Source: a virus
Strand: one strand, 5' to 3'
Virus record (IMG/VR): IMGVR_UViG_3300044293_000613
Location: 1 to 64,000 of that record
DNA length: 64,000 nt
In this document: one piece after another, positions 7,205 to 15,724 of the stretch
How positions within the stretch are numbered: the first letter of the stretch is position 1
Layout: each line of letters opens with the position of its first letter
Translations under genes and position numbers: made by a program
Notes under the pieces: generated by a model
What the model saw: only the letters and a program-made list of their open reading frames with translations
Databases searched by the model: none
Told to the model about the DNA's origin: nothing

Positions 7205-8170
7205 GTGGATAATTTATTAAAAAGATTTGAAGTAAATAAATTTTTTTTTAAAAATAAAAATAAATATAAAATATATGATTGCTTTCTATTTTTAAATGAG
7301 AATGATCTACTAGAAATTAGATTAAATGAGTTGTCAGATGTAGTAGATTATTTTATTATTGTGGAGTCAAAGTTAACATTTACAAAACATGCAAAGCCAT
7401 TTAATTTTGATATACAAAGATTCGCAAAATTTAAAGATCAAATTATTTATATTCAAGATGAACAATATATCAAATCCCCAAACCCATGGGAAACAGAAAA
7501 ATATCAAAGAAATAAATTAATAGAAGGATTAAATTTGCCATATTTAGATATAAAAGCCTCACAACAAGATCTAATAATATTGAGTGATTTAGATGAAATT
7601 CCCAAGAAAGAGTCAATAAAAGATGTCTTTTTTGAAATATATAAAAATAATAAAAAGTATGTTAAATTAAATCTTAAAAGCTTTAGATATGCAATTAACA
7701 ACCAGATGATTACAGATCAAGAATGGGCTGGACCAACCTGTACAAAAAGAATTGATATATCTACAATGCAAGAATTAAGAAAAGAGAATAATGCATTTTA
7801 TATTAAAAATTCTGGTTGGCATTATTCATGGATGGGAAATCCAGAAGATATTATATACAAGCTTAGATCCTATTCTCATAAAGAAAACGACAAATGGCCT
7901 AATAATGATGTAAGTTTTATTAAGGAAAGGATTAGTAAAGGATATTCATGCCTAGGGCATGAAGAATGTCTATTTAAAATTATAGATTTAAACAAGAAAA
8001 ATTGCTCAAAGTATGTCTTGAAAAACAAAGAAAAATATGATAAACTAATATTTAAGCATGAAAAAAGTTCCATCTGGGCACAAATTACTTCATTATATCA
8101 TAAAAAAGTTTGTGAAATCAAAGAATATTCCTTGGGGATACGAAATAAATCAAGCAAAAAAATTAATTAA
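7205..8170 (+). CDS. GT17-like glycosyltransferase, copy 2, with read-through tail
   Basis: This 321-residue protein is homologous along its length to the GT17 protein at 4472: YDCFLFLNENDLLEIRLNEL, FIIVESKLT, EKYQRNKL, the metal motif LSDLDEIPKK, and GWHYSWMG. The start is a GTG, which gives about 20 extra N-terminal residues relative to copy 1. Homology to copy 1 ends at KYVLKNKEKYDKLIF. The last 38 or so residues continue into the next gene in a different frame and look like chance coding, so an ancestral stop near 8055 has probably been lost. The first 260-280 residues are intact and include the D-x-D. A role in glycan assembly is inferred. Confidence 0.7.
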   Translation: MDNLLKRFEVNKFFFKNKNKYKIYDCFLFLNENDLLEIRLNELSDVVDYFIIVESKLTFTKHAKPFNFDIQRFAKFKDQIIYIQDEQYIKSPNPWETEKYQRNKLIEGLNLPYLDIKASQQDLIILSDLDEIPKKESIKDVFFEIYKNNKKYVKLNLKSFRYAINNQMITDQEWAGPTCTKRIDISTMQELRKENNAFYIKNSGWHYSWMGNPEDIIYKLRSYSHKENDKWPNNDVSFIKERISKGYSCLGHEECLFKIIDLNKKNCSKYVLKNKEKYDKLIFKHEKSSIWAQITSLYHKKVCEIKEYSLGIRNKSSKKIN

Positions 8171-8402
8171 ATTTGAAGAGAACGCTTGGTTTTGGCTCAA
8201 AATTAAATCAAAAGAATTAAAATCTTTAGATTGGCTATTATCTTATAAAGGAAAAAAGTTTCTTTTAAAAGAAAAAGCGTTATTAGATGTTGACAAAACT
8301 AATAAAATCACATATAATTTAAAAGATGATAAAATCGGAAATGATAAACCTATCGTAAAAAAACCAAAAACATTAAAGGAGTTTTTAAATGGCAAGACCT
8401 AA
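8058..8402 (+). CDS. conserved-looking small basic protein upstream of recombinase
   Basis: The 114-residue protein starts inside the 3' end of the previous gene (113-base overlap) and overlaps the recombinase start by 14 bases. It is Lys-rich with two aromatic clusters (IPWGYEINQAKKLI and NAWFWLKIKS) and a lysine-rich tail. The regular heptad-like N-terminal part looks like genuine protein, in contrast to the tail that the overlapping GT17 frame produces here. I do not know the family. Its place immediately before recA, with coupled translation, suggests a role in recombination or replication. Confidence 0.55.
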   Translation: MKKVPSGHKLLHYIIKKFVKSKNIPWGYEINQAKKLIKFEENAWFWLKIKSKELKSLDWLLSYKGKKFLLKEKALLDVDKTNKITYNLKDDKIGNDKPIVKKPKTLKEFLNGKT

Positions 8403-9531
8403 AGCAGTTGTAGAAGAAGTAGCTCAAGGACCTATATCAAATGATAGGTTAAAAGCATTTTTAAAAGATAATAAAGAAGACCATTATAATTTTGAAGATG
8501 AAATTTACTATAAAGTATCATCTGGCAGCTTAAATTTAGATTTTGTAATGGGAGGAGGATTTAGTCCGGGGTTACATAGATTTCTTGGAATGAATGAAGG
8601 TGGAAAAACATCCGAAGCCTTAGAAGTCATGAAAAACTTCCTTAAAACAGTTACAAATGCAAGAGGAGTTTTAATTAAAGCTGAAGGTAGACTCTCAAAA
8701 GAGATTCAAGAAAGGTCGGGAATCGAATATATAACAGATCCGGACAAATGGAAAGACGGAAATTGTTTTGTATTTGAATGTAATATATTTGAAACAGTTT
8801 CAGAATTGATGCTTGAACTTGTAAAAAATAACCCTGAAAATAAAAAATATTTATTCATTTTAGATTCTGTAGACGGATTAATGCCAAAAAATGACGTAGG
8901 GAAAACTCTATCAGACGCAACGAAGGTCGCTGGTGGAGCAGTAATATCCTCAGTTTTAATGAAAAAAATGTCTATCGCCTTATCTAAGAGAGGTCACATG
9001 GCAATCTTTATTAGCCAAGTTCGATCAGATATTAAACTTGATCCATATGCAGTAAATAAAGATATCAGACAAACTACTGCTACAGGCGGAAATGCATTAT
9101 TACATTTTGCAAATTGGATTATTGAATTTGAGCCACGTTTTAATAGAGATCTTATATTAGAGAAACCAAACGAGAAATACGACTCAATTAAGAATAAAAT
9201 TATTGGTCATACAGCAAAACTTACAATTAAAAAGTCGACAAATGAAACAACAAATCATAAAGTAGAGTATCCAATTAAGTATGGACGTAAAAGCGGAACA
9301 TCTATTTGGAGAGAATATGAAATTATTGATCAACTTATCGCTTGGCAATTTGTTACAGCAAAAGGAGCTTGGATTACAGTAGGTGATGATCTAATCAAAG
9401 AATTAAAAGATGCAAATCTAGATTTAACTAAACAACATCAAGGAATAGATAATTTTAGAAAATATTTAGAAGAAAATCCAAAGATCACAGAATATTTATT
9501 TGATAAATATAAAAAATTAATACCTGCATGA
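8389..9531 (+). CDS. RecA/UvsX-like recombinase
   Basis: A 380-residue RecA-fold ATPase. The Walker A loop is GMNEGGKTS (from residue 67), Walker B is LFILDSVDGL, and the later AIFISQVRSD and the ATGGNALLHFANW loop correspond to the RecA L1/L2 DNA-binding region. The C-terminal part after residue 290 has a small winged region and no long acidic tail. It would form filaments on single-stranded DNA and drive strand exchange in phage recombination-dependent replication and repair. The P-loop differs from the usual GPESSGKTT. A good AAGGAG lies upstream of the ATG, unlike most genes in this half. The downstream nuclease overlaps by ATGA. Confidence 0.88.
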   Translation: MARPKAVVEEVAQGPISNDRLKAFLKDNKEDHYNFEDEIYYKVSSGSLNLDFVMGGGFSPGLHRFLGMNEGGKTSEALEVMKNFLKTVTNARGVLIKAEGRLSKEIQERSGIEYITDPDKWKDGNCFVFECNIFETVSELMLELVKNNPENKKYLFILDSVDGLMPKNDVGKTLSDATKVAGGAVISSVLMKKMSIALSKRGHMAIFISQVRSDIKLDPYAVNKDIRQTTATGGNALLHFANWIIEFEPRFNRDLILEKPNEKYDSIKNKIIGHTAKLTIKKSTNETTNHKVEYPIKYGRKSGTSIWREYEIIDQLIAWQFVTAKGAWITVGDDLIKELKDANLDLTKQHQGIDNFRKYLEENPKITEYLFDKYKKLIPA

Positions 9532-9947
9532 GGTTATATAGCGTAAACGGAAAGCTTGTAAACAAAAATGTTTCAAGATATCTTGTTGATTGGGATAAAT
9601 CCAGCAGAAGTAAAATTCAATTTAATATAAAAAAATTTTTTGAACAATACTGGAAAAGTCATATTGTATATGAAGAGTTTCCTGTTTATGGATCTTTAAT
9701 GAAAGTTGATTTACTTAACGCTACAAAAAAAATCGCAATTGAAGTTAATGGCGAGCAACATGAAAATTTTAATGAATTTTTTCACGCAAATTCGCGGATA
9801 AATTATTTGCAAAGCATAAAAAGAGATTGCAAAAAAGCAGAATGGTTAGAAAAAAATAATTTTAAATTTATTGAATTGTATCAAAAAGATTTAAAAAATT
9901 TATCGCCAAATTTCTTCTTAGAAAATTTCGATATAAACATATTTTAG
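9528..9947 (+). CDS. PD-(D/E)xK endonuclease, Vsr/DUF559-like
   Basis: The 139-residue protein contains VYGSLMKVDLLN followed by KKIAIEVNGEQHENFN, which gives the Asp...Glu-x-Asn/Gln pattern of Vsr-like and DUF559 nucleases, then a helix with RDCKKAEWLEKNNFKFIEL typical of the same fold. Such small enzymes nick mismatches or branched DNA. Immediate coupling to the recombinase (ATGA overlap) argues for processing of recombination intermediates, for example Holliday junction or branch cleavage. The exact substrate is not known. Confidence 0.65.
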   Translation: MRLYSVNGKLVNKNVSRYLVDWDKSSRSKIQFNIKKFFEQYWKSHIVYEEFPVYGSLMKVDLLNATKKIAIEVNGEQHENFNEFFHANSRINYLQSIKRDCKKAEWLEKNNFKFIELYQKDLKNLSPNFFLENFDINIF

Positions 9948-9960
9948 TGTAAAATTTTAT

Positions 9961-10209
9961 GTGCAGAAAGATTTTCCGAAGTCGTTGCTTGAATCATTAA
10001 ATGAAAATTCATTTGGAGGATTTATTTTATTTAATTTTAATGCGGAAGGTGATCCTCAAGTAATGACAAAATTTGATAATCAATTAAATGCTATGGCTTT
10101 ACAGCAATATGTTAATTATTGGGCAGAAGCTATGAACTCATTAAATATAGAATGCACAATACAAAATATTGCAGAGATCGGCAAAAAGAAACGCAAGAAA
10201 AAAGATTAG
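9961..10209 (+). CDS. small protein of unknown function
   Basis: Eighty-two residues from a GTG start. The middle is hydrophobic and aromatic (SFGGFILFNFNAEG) and the C-terminus is a cluster of lysines (GKKKRKKKD), which could bind nucleic acid. A TAAAAT box ends five bases before the GTG, consistent with leaderless initiation, and there is no Shine-Dalgarno. It lies between the recombination nuclease and the helicase. No family recognised. Confidence 0.55.
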   Translation: MQKDFPKSLLESLNENSFGGFILFNFNAEGDPQVMTKFDNQLNAMALQQYVNYWAEAMNSLNIECTIQNIAEIGKKKRKKKD

Positions 10210-10238
10210 TTGACTTAAAAATAAATGCAAGATAAACT
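10210..10238 (+). promoter_or_regulatory. sigma-70-like promoter before the helicase
   Basis: TTGACT (10210-10215) and TAAACT (10233-10238) are 17 bases apart, and the helicase ATG follows after eight bases. Transcription would start within one or two bases of the ATG. No Shine-Dalgarno lies in the gap. Confidence 0.5.
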
Positions 10239-10246
10239 TATATAGT

Positions 10247-11737
10247 ATGCCTATATATTCTATTCAAGTAGAGCGTCATGTTTTAGGAGGACTGATTAGA
10301 AATCCAGAAATATTTTTTGATGTTTCAAGATTTATATCTGAAAAAGATTTTTTTAACGATGTTCATACAACAATATTTTCTTGTATTAAAGATGAGCTTA
10401 ATAAAAATAATAAGATAGATAAAGTTTTATTGGCGCAAAAGATAAAAAATCTTGGAATATCCTTTAAAGATGAAATTGACATTTTCTCTTATATAGAGGC
10501 TTTATTTTTAACACAAATAAACGTACAAGGAACATTGAATGCTTGCAAAGAGCTTAGTAAAATAAAGGTTCGTAGGGAACTGTTTGAAACAGCAGAAAAT
10601 GTTAAGAAATATGTAAAAGATAATCCAGAAGATGGAATTGATTCAATAGTATCAAAAGTAGATGAAATCTATAATAATAAAGTATCTCAATATTATATTG
10701 AAGGCGAGCCAGTAAATCTTTTTGAAGAAATGGAGAATATTATTGAAGAGATCGGTAACAATCCAAGAGAAGAGACGGGTTTAAAGACCCCTTATAATAA
10801 TTTTAATAATTTATATGGAGGACTAAAACAAGGGAATATTTATTCTATAGTAAGTAGACCTGGACAAGGAAAATCAACTTGGCTTAATGATATTGCATAT
10901 AAAACAGCTAATATGTGCAATAAAAATACAAAAGCCTTAATTCTAGATACCGAAATGTCTACTCTTGATACGCAAATGAGATTAGTAGCAAGTATTTCTG
11001 GAGTACCCTTATGGTTTATTGAAACGGGCAATTGGAGAAAGAATCCAGAGATGATTCAAAAAGTAAGAGATGCTTGGCCAAAGGTCAAGGGAATGACGCA
11101 TTATCATTATCATGTTGCAAATAAGAATATTGATGAAGTTGCTTCAATTATTCGCAGATGGTATTATACCAAAGCCGGTAGAGGTAAGCAAGCCTTGATT
11201 GCATATGACTATATAAAATTAACTGGTGAAAAAGTTAGCCAAAATTGGGCAGAGCACCAAGCGATTGGTGAAAAGATTGACAAGCTTAAAAGAATTTCAG
11301 AGGAAATTAAATGTCCAGTTATTACTGCGATGCAATTAAACAGAACTGGAGAAAACTTTAATAGAAGTGCAAATCAAGTAACAGACGATAGTTCTGCTAT
11401 TGCATTATCAGATCGTATGCAATGGTTCGCTTCATTTGTAGGCATCTTTAGAAGAAAAACTCAAGACGAAATCCAAACAGATGGAGAACAGTTTGGCACA
11501 CATAAATTAATTGCAATTAAAACAAGATTCCAAGGCAGAGAAGGCACAGGGCATCATGATTTAGTTCGCCGAAGAACTGGCGAAAATGAATTCAAATACT
11601 TTAATAATTACATAAACTTTGAAGTAGGTAATTTTAACGTAGAAGAAAGAGGAACTTTGCGTGAAATCGTAGATGCAGAAAATGAAAGACTAGATTTTGA
11701 TCAAGGCGGTCAAAATGAAGATGGAGAATTATTATGA
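10247..11737 (+). CDS. dnaB: DnaB-like replicative DNA helicase
   Basis: The 496-residue protein has the two-domain DnaB layout. Residues 1-110 form the N-terminal helical domain (YSIQVERHVLGGLIRNP at the start), and the RecA-like motor begins near 180 with GLKTPYNNFNNLYGGLKQGN, Walker A SRPGQGKST at 202-210, LILDTEMS, the Walker B region LIAYDYIKLTG, and CPVITAMQLNR. The end is acidic (DFDQGGQNEDGELL). Hexameric DnaB unwinds DNA at the fork and recruits primase. The phage primase is encoded two genes downstream, with thyX between and coupled by ATGA. Confidence 0.92.
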   Translation: MPIYSIQVERHVLGGLIRNPEIFFDVSRFISEKDFFNDVHTTIFSCIKDELNKNNKIDKVLLAQKIKNLGISFKDEIDIFSYIEALFLTQINVQGTLNACKELSKIKVRRELFETAENVKKYVKDNPEDGIDSIVSKVDEIYNNKVSQYYIEGEPVNLFEEMENIIEEIGNNPREETGLKTPYNNFNNLYGGLKQGNIYSIVSRPGQGKSTWLNDIAYKTANMCNKNTKALILDTEMSTLDTQMRLVASISGVPLWFIETGNWRKNPEMIQKVRDAWPKVKGMTHYHYHVANKNIDEVASIIRRWYYTKAGRGKQALIAYDYIKLTGEKVSQNWAEHQAIGEKIDKLKRISEEIKCPVITAMQLNRTGENFNRSANQVTDDSSAIALSDRMQWFASFVGIFRRKTQDEIQTDGEQFGTHKLIAIKTRFQGREGTGHHDLVRRRTGENEFKYFNNYINFEVGNFNVEERGTLREIVDAENERLDFDQGGQNEDGELL

Positions 11738-12390
11738 ATGTAAAATTAATATCTATAACTCAACCATATATTGATGGCATCAATAATGCCGAAGACTTGG
11801 TTGCTTATTGTGCAAGAGTCAGCAATCCATCCAATCAAATGAATACGGAGACTGCACCAAGATTGTTGAGCTTCTTAATCAAGCATAAGCATTGGTCCCC
11901 TTTTGAACTTGTAGATATGACAGTAGAAATAAAGACAAGTAGAGCTATAGCTGCACAAATTTTGAGGCATCGCTCATTTTCTTTTCAAGAATTTAGTCAA
12001 AGATATAGCGTAGCTGCAGAGTTTGAGGATATTGAATTAAGATTACAGGGCGATAAAAATAGACAAGTTGGTGAGAATCTTATGCCAGTCACAAATCCTG
12101 CATACAAAAATATTAGCAATTTAATTGGAGAATCAATAGCATTATCTCATCATTGTTATGAAACGATGATTGAAAATGGCGTAGCGAAAGAAGTAGCAAG
12201 AATGGTTTTACCACTTACAACAGAAACAACAATGTATATGAAAGGTTCTCTGCGAAGCTGGATTCATTATCTTGAGCTAAGAACAGAGCAAAACACGCAA
12301 AAAGAACACAGAATAATTGCAGATAGATGTAAGAAAATCTTTATTAAAGAATTTCCTCTCATTAGCGAAGCTTTACAATGGAAAACATAA
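11734..12390 (+). CDS. thyX: flavin-dependent thymidylate synthase
   Basis: The 218-residue protein contains the ThyX signature RHR-x7-S as RHRSFSFQEFSQRYS, beginning at Arg78, plus FELVDMTVEIKTSRA before it and EVARMVLPLTTETTMYM plus SWIHYLELR after it. ThyX uses FAD, NADPH and methylene-tetrahydrofolate to methylate dUMP to dTMP. Length is typical. It overlaps the helicase stop and the primase start, so it belongs to the replication operon and would boost thymidine supply for this AT-rich genome. Confidence 0.95.
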   Translation: MNVKLISITQPYIDGINNAEDLVAYCARVSNPSNQMNTETAPRLLSFLIKHKHWSPFELVDMTVEIKTSRAIAAQILRHRSFSFQEFSQRYSVAAEFEDIELRLQGDKNRQVGENLMPVTNPAYKNISNLIGESIALSHHCYETMIENGVAKEVARMVLPLTTETTMYMKGSLRSWIHYLELRTEQNTQKEHRIIADRCKKIFIKEFPLISEALQWKT

Positions 12391-13286
12391 AAGAAATTTT
12401 ATCGAATCTTGGATATAACCTTAAGGAATATTCTAAGGAATATCGTACAAGACCATTGTATAGAGATTCAGATAATGAAAATGTATTAGTTATTTATAAA
12501 GATTCTGGAAGATGGGTAGATTTTAAAGAAAATTTAACTGGTAATTTACAAGACCTAGTTAGGATTACCTTAAATTTATCTAATAATGTAGAAGCAAAAG
12601 AATGGATTAGTCAAAAAGCCCCAAATACAAATACTTATACTGTATATAAAAAACCAGAAATCAAACAAGTAAAATGCTATTCTCCAGAAGTTTTACTTAA
12701 ACTTGTCAAAGACCACGGTTTTTGGAACAAACGAAGTATATCAAATGAAACAATGGAAGCATTTGAAGGAGGAATCTTGCAAGAAGGCAGAATGAAAGGC
12801 AGATATGTTTTTCCAATTTTTGATAAGGAAAGACAATTGATTGGAGTTGCGGGTAGAGATATTCTTAATAGAAGCGAAAAAATATGTCCTAAATGGAAAC
12901 TTGTGGGTGATAAAATTAATTGGAAATATCCATTACAAGTAAATTTAAAAATATTATCTGAATCAAAAAGTGTTATTTTAATTGAAAGTATTGGAGATAT
13001 GTTGGCCTTATGGGAAGCAGGAATTAAAAATACAATTGTTACATTTGGATTAAATTTAAATACAGGAATATTAAATACTTTATTAATATTGAATCCAAGT
13101 AAAATCTATATATCATTTAATAATGATTCAACTAAAAATAATGCTGGCAATTTGGCAGCCGAAAAAGCAAAAGAAAAATTATTGAAACATTTTGATAAAC
13201 ATCAAATATCAATAATATTACCCACACAAAAAGACTTTGGAGAAATGACAAGACAAGAAATTATTCAATGGAAAACAAATCTATAA
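12378..13286 (+). CDS. DNA primase, TOPRIM type
   Basis: A 302-residue primase. The N-terminal region (RTRPLYRDSDNENVLVIY, then RWVDFKENLTGNLQDLV) resembles the start of phage DnaG-like primases but has no zinc-binding Cys/His cluster. The TOPRIM core follows: FPIFDKERQLIGVAGRDI, then VILIESIGDMLALWEAGI (the conserved Glu) and a metal-binding segment read here as SFNNDSTKNNAG, where the usual D-x-D is N-N-D. It would lay RNA primers for the polymerase. The missing zinc finger and weaker second acidic motif are unusual. The start overlaps thyX by 13 bases. Confidence 0.8.
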   Translation: MENIKEILSNLGYNLKEYSKEYRTRPLYRDSDNENVLVIYKDSGRWVDFKENLTGNLQDLVRITLNLSNNVEAKEWISQKAPNTNTYTVYKKPEIKQVKCYSPEVLLKLVKDHGFWNKRSISNETMEAFEGGILQEGRMKGRYVFPIFDKERQLIGVAGRDILNRSEKICPKWKLVGDKINWKYPLQVNLKILSESKSVILIESIGDMLALWEAGIKNTIVTFGLNLNTGILNTLLILNPSKIYISFNNDSTKNNAGNLAAEKAKEKLLKHFDKHQISIILPTQKDFGEMTRQEIIQWKTNL

Positions 13287-14260
13287 AAATTTTATCGGCT
13301 TCAAGAATTAAAACTCTAGAAACATGCTCTTGGGTCTATTGGAATAATTATCACACTAAAGTTCCTCAAACCCAAAATGATGGGGCATTAAGAGGCATAG
13401 TATGTCATAAGATATTTGAAATTCTATCAAATAAAAAGCATAAAAAACATTTTAACTCAATAATAAAAAAGAACTCTATAAAAGGTAGTAAAGCTATAGA
13501 AAGATTAACTAAAAAATTAATAAATCAGGCTCCGTTAGATATGAACAATTTTGAAATAATTGATGAAATGATTCTAGTTGGATTAAAACATGATTTTTAT
13601 GGTGAAGACGGCAAAATCGTATCTCCAGAATATGCTTTTGAGATCAAAAGTGAAAATCCAAAATACCATGTTAAAGGATTTATTGATAAGCCTATTAAAA
13701 TCAAAAATAAAATGCTTATAATTGACTACAAGAGCTCCAAAGCTAAATTTAGGGGTGATGACCTTGAAGCCAATATTCAAGCAATGATGTATAGTTTAGC
13801 TAGTAAAAAATTATGGCCTAAACTTAAGCCTATAGTTCGTTTTTTATTTTTAAGATTTCCAAAACAACCAGTCCAAGAACTTGAATTTGATGATAATCAA
13901 ATAAAAGGATTCGAACATTATCTTGAATATGTCAATGCCCATATTAATAATTTTAATATTGATAGTGCACAATCTAATTTTGCAGTAGACAATCCTAAAA
14001 GCAAATGGATGTGCGGTGTTGGTAATTGGAAATGTCCATACAAAGATTTATTTGAATATTACGTTAAATTAAATGATAAGGATGAAATCATTGAATCTAA
14101 TTTCGATGGTAAATTTAAAGTTATAGAAGGATTTAAAATAGAAAAAAGAAAATACGCTGGATGTCCAAGGTTTAATAATGTTTCCATCAATCAATCAACA
14201 GATGATATTTTAGATGAAATTACATCAAAATCAAAAGACGCATTTGATGATTTATCTTGA
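13268..14260 (+). CDS. Cas4/AddB-like PD-(D/E)xK exonuclease with Cys cluster
   Basis: The 330-residue protein has the RecB-nuclease family layout: SASRIKTLETCSW at the start, RGIVCHKIFE (motif I His), VKGFIDKP (Asp), LIIDYKSSKAK (Asp-x-Lys) and EANIQAMMYS (the Gln-x3-Tyr motif). Cys20, Cys249, Cys256 and Cys299 could ligate an iron-sulfur cluster as in Cas4 and AddB. Cas4/RecB-like nucleases in phages trim DNA ends for recombination. Here the gene overlaps the primase by 19 bases and closes the replication operon. The Cys spacing is not the classical one, so the cluster is an inference. Confidence 0.75.
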   Translation: MENKSIKILSASRIKTLETCSWVYWNNYHTKVPQTQNDGALRGIVCHKIFEILSNKKHKKHFNSIIKKNSIKGSKAIERLTKKLINQAPLDMNNFEIIDEMILVGLKHDFYGEDGKIVSPEYAFEIKSENPKYHVKGFIDKPIKIKNKMLIIDYKSSKAKFRGDDLEANIQAMMYSLASKKLWPKLKPIVRFLFLRFPKQPVQELEFDDNQIKGFEHYLEYVNAHINNFNIDSAQSNFAVDNPKSKWMCGVGNWKCPYKDLFEYYVKLNDKDEIIESNFDGKFKVIEGFKIEKRKYAGCPRFNNVSINQSTDDILDEITSKSKDAFDDLS

Positions 14261-14285
14261 CATATCAACTAAAATATAGTATAAA
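14257..14285 (+). promoter_or_regulatory. strong sigma-70 promoter, leaderless start of PHP gene
   Basis: A perfect TTGACA (14257-14262), exactly 17 bases, then TATAAA (14280-14285). The ATG of the next gene is at 14292, precisely where transcription should begin, so the message is predicted to be leaderless. This is the clearest promoter in the window. TATAAATA here also matches the T4 late consensus, but the perfect -35 argues for sigma-70. Confidence 0.7.
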
Positions 14286-14291
14286 TAAAAC

Positions 14292-15053
14292 ATGTGTAAT
14301 ATAATACCTTTATTTAAAAGTCATTTTTCAATAGGTAAAAGTATATTGACTCTTGAAGAAAAAAATGAAGAAGAGAATGAACCAGATTCAATCATACAAA
14401 TTGCTAGAGACAACAAGTTAAAAAAGGTATTTCTTGTCGAGGACTGTTTTAGTGGTTTTCTGCAAGCTTATAAAAATCTAAAAGCAGTGAATATTGATCT
14501 CGTATTCGGTATTAAATTTGTATTTTGTGATAATATAGCAAATAAGAACGAGGAAGAATTAAAAAAGCATCATAAATTAATATTATTTGCTAATGGTGAC
14601 GAAGGATACACAACATTAATTAAATTATGGACAAAAGCTAATACTGATGGTTTTTACTATACGCCTAGATTGGATATGAATATTTTAAAAGAAAACTTTA
14701 ATGATGGTATTAAAATTGCTATACCATTTTATGATAATTTTATATTTAACAATTCTTTGAAAGGATATCAATGTCTGCCTTTTATTGAAAACTATAAACC
14801 ATTTGTTTTTATAGAAAATAATAAATTAATTTTTGATGGTTTAATCAAGAATAAGATGGAAGATTTTGCAAAATTAAACAAATTAGATTTAATAAAAACA
14901 AAGAGTATTTATTACAAAAATAAAAAAGATTTTAAAAGTTTTCTAACTTTTAGATGCATTAATAATCGAACCACCTTGAACAAACCAGAAATGGAACATA
15001 TGTCTAGTAATGAATTTTGTTTCGAAAGTTGGAAGGAGCAAAATCATGGATGA
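14292..15053 (+). CDS. DNA polymerase III alpha, separate PHP-domain protein
   Basis: These 253 residues correspond to the N-terminal PHP (polymerase and histidinol phosphatase) domain of DnaE. They start with PLFKSHFSIGKSILTLEE, continue with QIARDNKLKKVFLVED and GIKFVFCDN, and finish with the characteristic linker FLTFRCINNRTTL...MSSNEFCF that in DnaE joins PHP to the catalytic part. The canonical HxHS metal motif is reduced to SHFS, so phosphoesterase or proofreading activity is doubtful. The catalytic core is encoded at 15963, two genes downstream. The domain probably associates with it to complete the polymerase. Leaderless promoter directly upstream. Confidence 0.75.
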   Translation: MCNIIPLFKSHFSIGKSILTLEEKNEEENEPDSIIQIARDNKLKKVFLVEDCFSGFLQAYKNLKAVNIDLVFGIKFVFCDNIANKNEEELKKHHKLILFANGDEGYTTLIKLWTKANTDGFYYTPRLDMNILKENFNDGIKIAIPFYDNFIFNNSLKGYQCLPFIENYKPFVFIENNKLIFDGLIKNKMEDFAKLNKLDLIKTKSIYYKNKKDFKSFLTFRCINNRTTLNKPEMEHMSSNEFCFESWKEQNHG

Positions 15054-15687
15054 ACATCTTTTAAGATTTGATAAAAGTAAGACTTTTTTATTTATAGATT
15101 GCGAGACATTTAATTTATGTTTGAATTTTTGTCATAATCTACCTTGGGAAATTGCTATGTTAAAATGTCAAAGCGACAGAATCATAGATTCTAAAGACAT
15201 TTATTTAAAATGGAAAACTCATTTAAAAATAAGTAAAGATGCAGCAAAAATTACAAGATTTGATCCTAAAACAATAAAAAAAAATGGTATTGATCCCGAA
15301 GCATTTTTTCCTACATTAAAAGATTGGATAGATAAGACAGATTATATTGTTGGTCATAATATAATAGGATTTGATCTATATATAATAAATGAATATTATA
15401 AATTTATGGGTATAAATCCAATTGATTTTTTGTCTAAATCTATAGATACGAATTTATTGTATAAAGGAATCAAGACGGGAATATCTTATGATTCTAAAAA
15501 AGAAAGTTTACAAGAATATATGTATAAACTTTACCATACGAAATTTAAAAATGTAAGGACAAATTTAACTGCTGCTGGAAAAGATTTAGATATTCAGCAT
15601 GATTATGAATCTTTGCACAATGCGCTCTCAGATCTAGAGTTGAATTTCAAAGTCTGGAATAAAATTAAATATATGGTCAACATTTGA
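15046..15687 (+). CDS. DEDDh 3'-5' exonuclease, DnaQ-like
   Basis: I choose the ATG at 15046 because AAGGAG lies just upstream and it overlaps the previous stop by eight bases, giving 213 residues. Exo motif I is FIDCETF (Asp18, Glu20), motif II is VGHNIIGFDLYI, and motif III is HNALSDLE (His-x4-Asp), all characteristic of the epsilon/PolC proofreading family. It would remove mismatched 3' ends for the family C polymerase. The position between the PHP and polymerase genes mirrors the domain order of PolC, where the exonuclease is inserted in the PHP region. Confidence 0.85.
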   Translation: MDEHLLRFDKSKTFLFIDCETFNLCLNFCHNLPWEIAMLKCQSDRIIDSKDIYLKWKTHLKISKDAAKITRFDPKTIKKNGIDPEAFFPTLKDWIDKTDYIVGHNIIGFDLYIINEYYKFMGINPIDFLSKSIDTNLLYKGIKTGISYDSKKESLQEYMYKLYHTKFKNVRTNLTAAGKDLDIQHDYESLHNALSDLELNFKVWNKIKYMVNI

Positions 15688-15716
15688 TTGCGTTCTAGAT
15701 AAAAAAGGAATATAAT
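15688..15716 (+). promoter_or_regulatory. sigma-70-like promoter before 15725
   Basis: A perfect TATAAT (15711-15716) lies 17 bases after TTGCGT (15688-15693) and eight bases before the ATG at 15725. The -35 is partial. An AAAAAAGGA stretch overlaps the spacer and is too far from the ATG to act as a ribosome binding site. Confidence 0.4.
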
Positions 15717-15724
15717 AACTAATT

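Noticed and set aside
12370-13290. Shared CAATGGAAAACA at the thyX/primase and primase/nuclease junctions as a regulatory repeat
   Set aside because: It is coding sequence for a QWKT end overlapping a MEN start in both places. Two copies are not enough to claim a regulatory element.
14280-14287. T4-type late promoter TATAAATA
   Set aside because: It has a perfect TTGACA at 17 bases and precedes a replication gene, so sigma-70 is the simpler explanation. The same octamer occurs by chance elsewhere in this AT-rich DNA.
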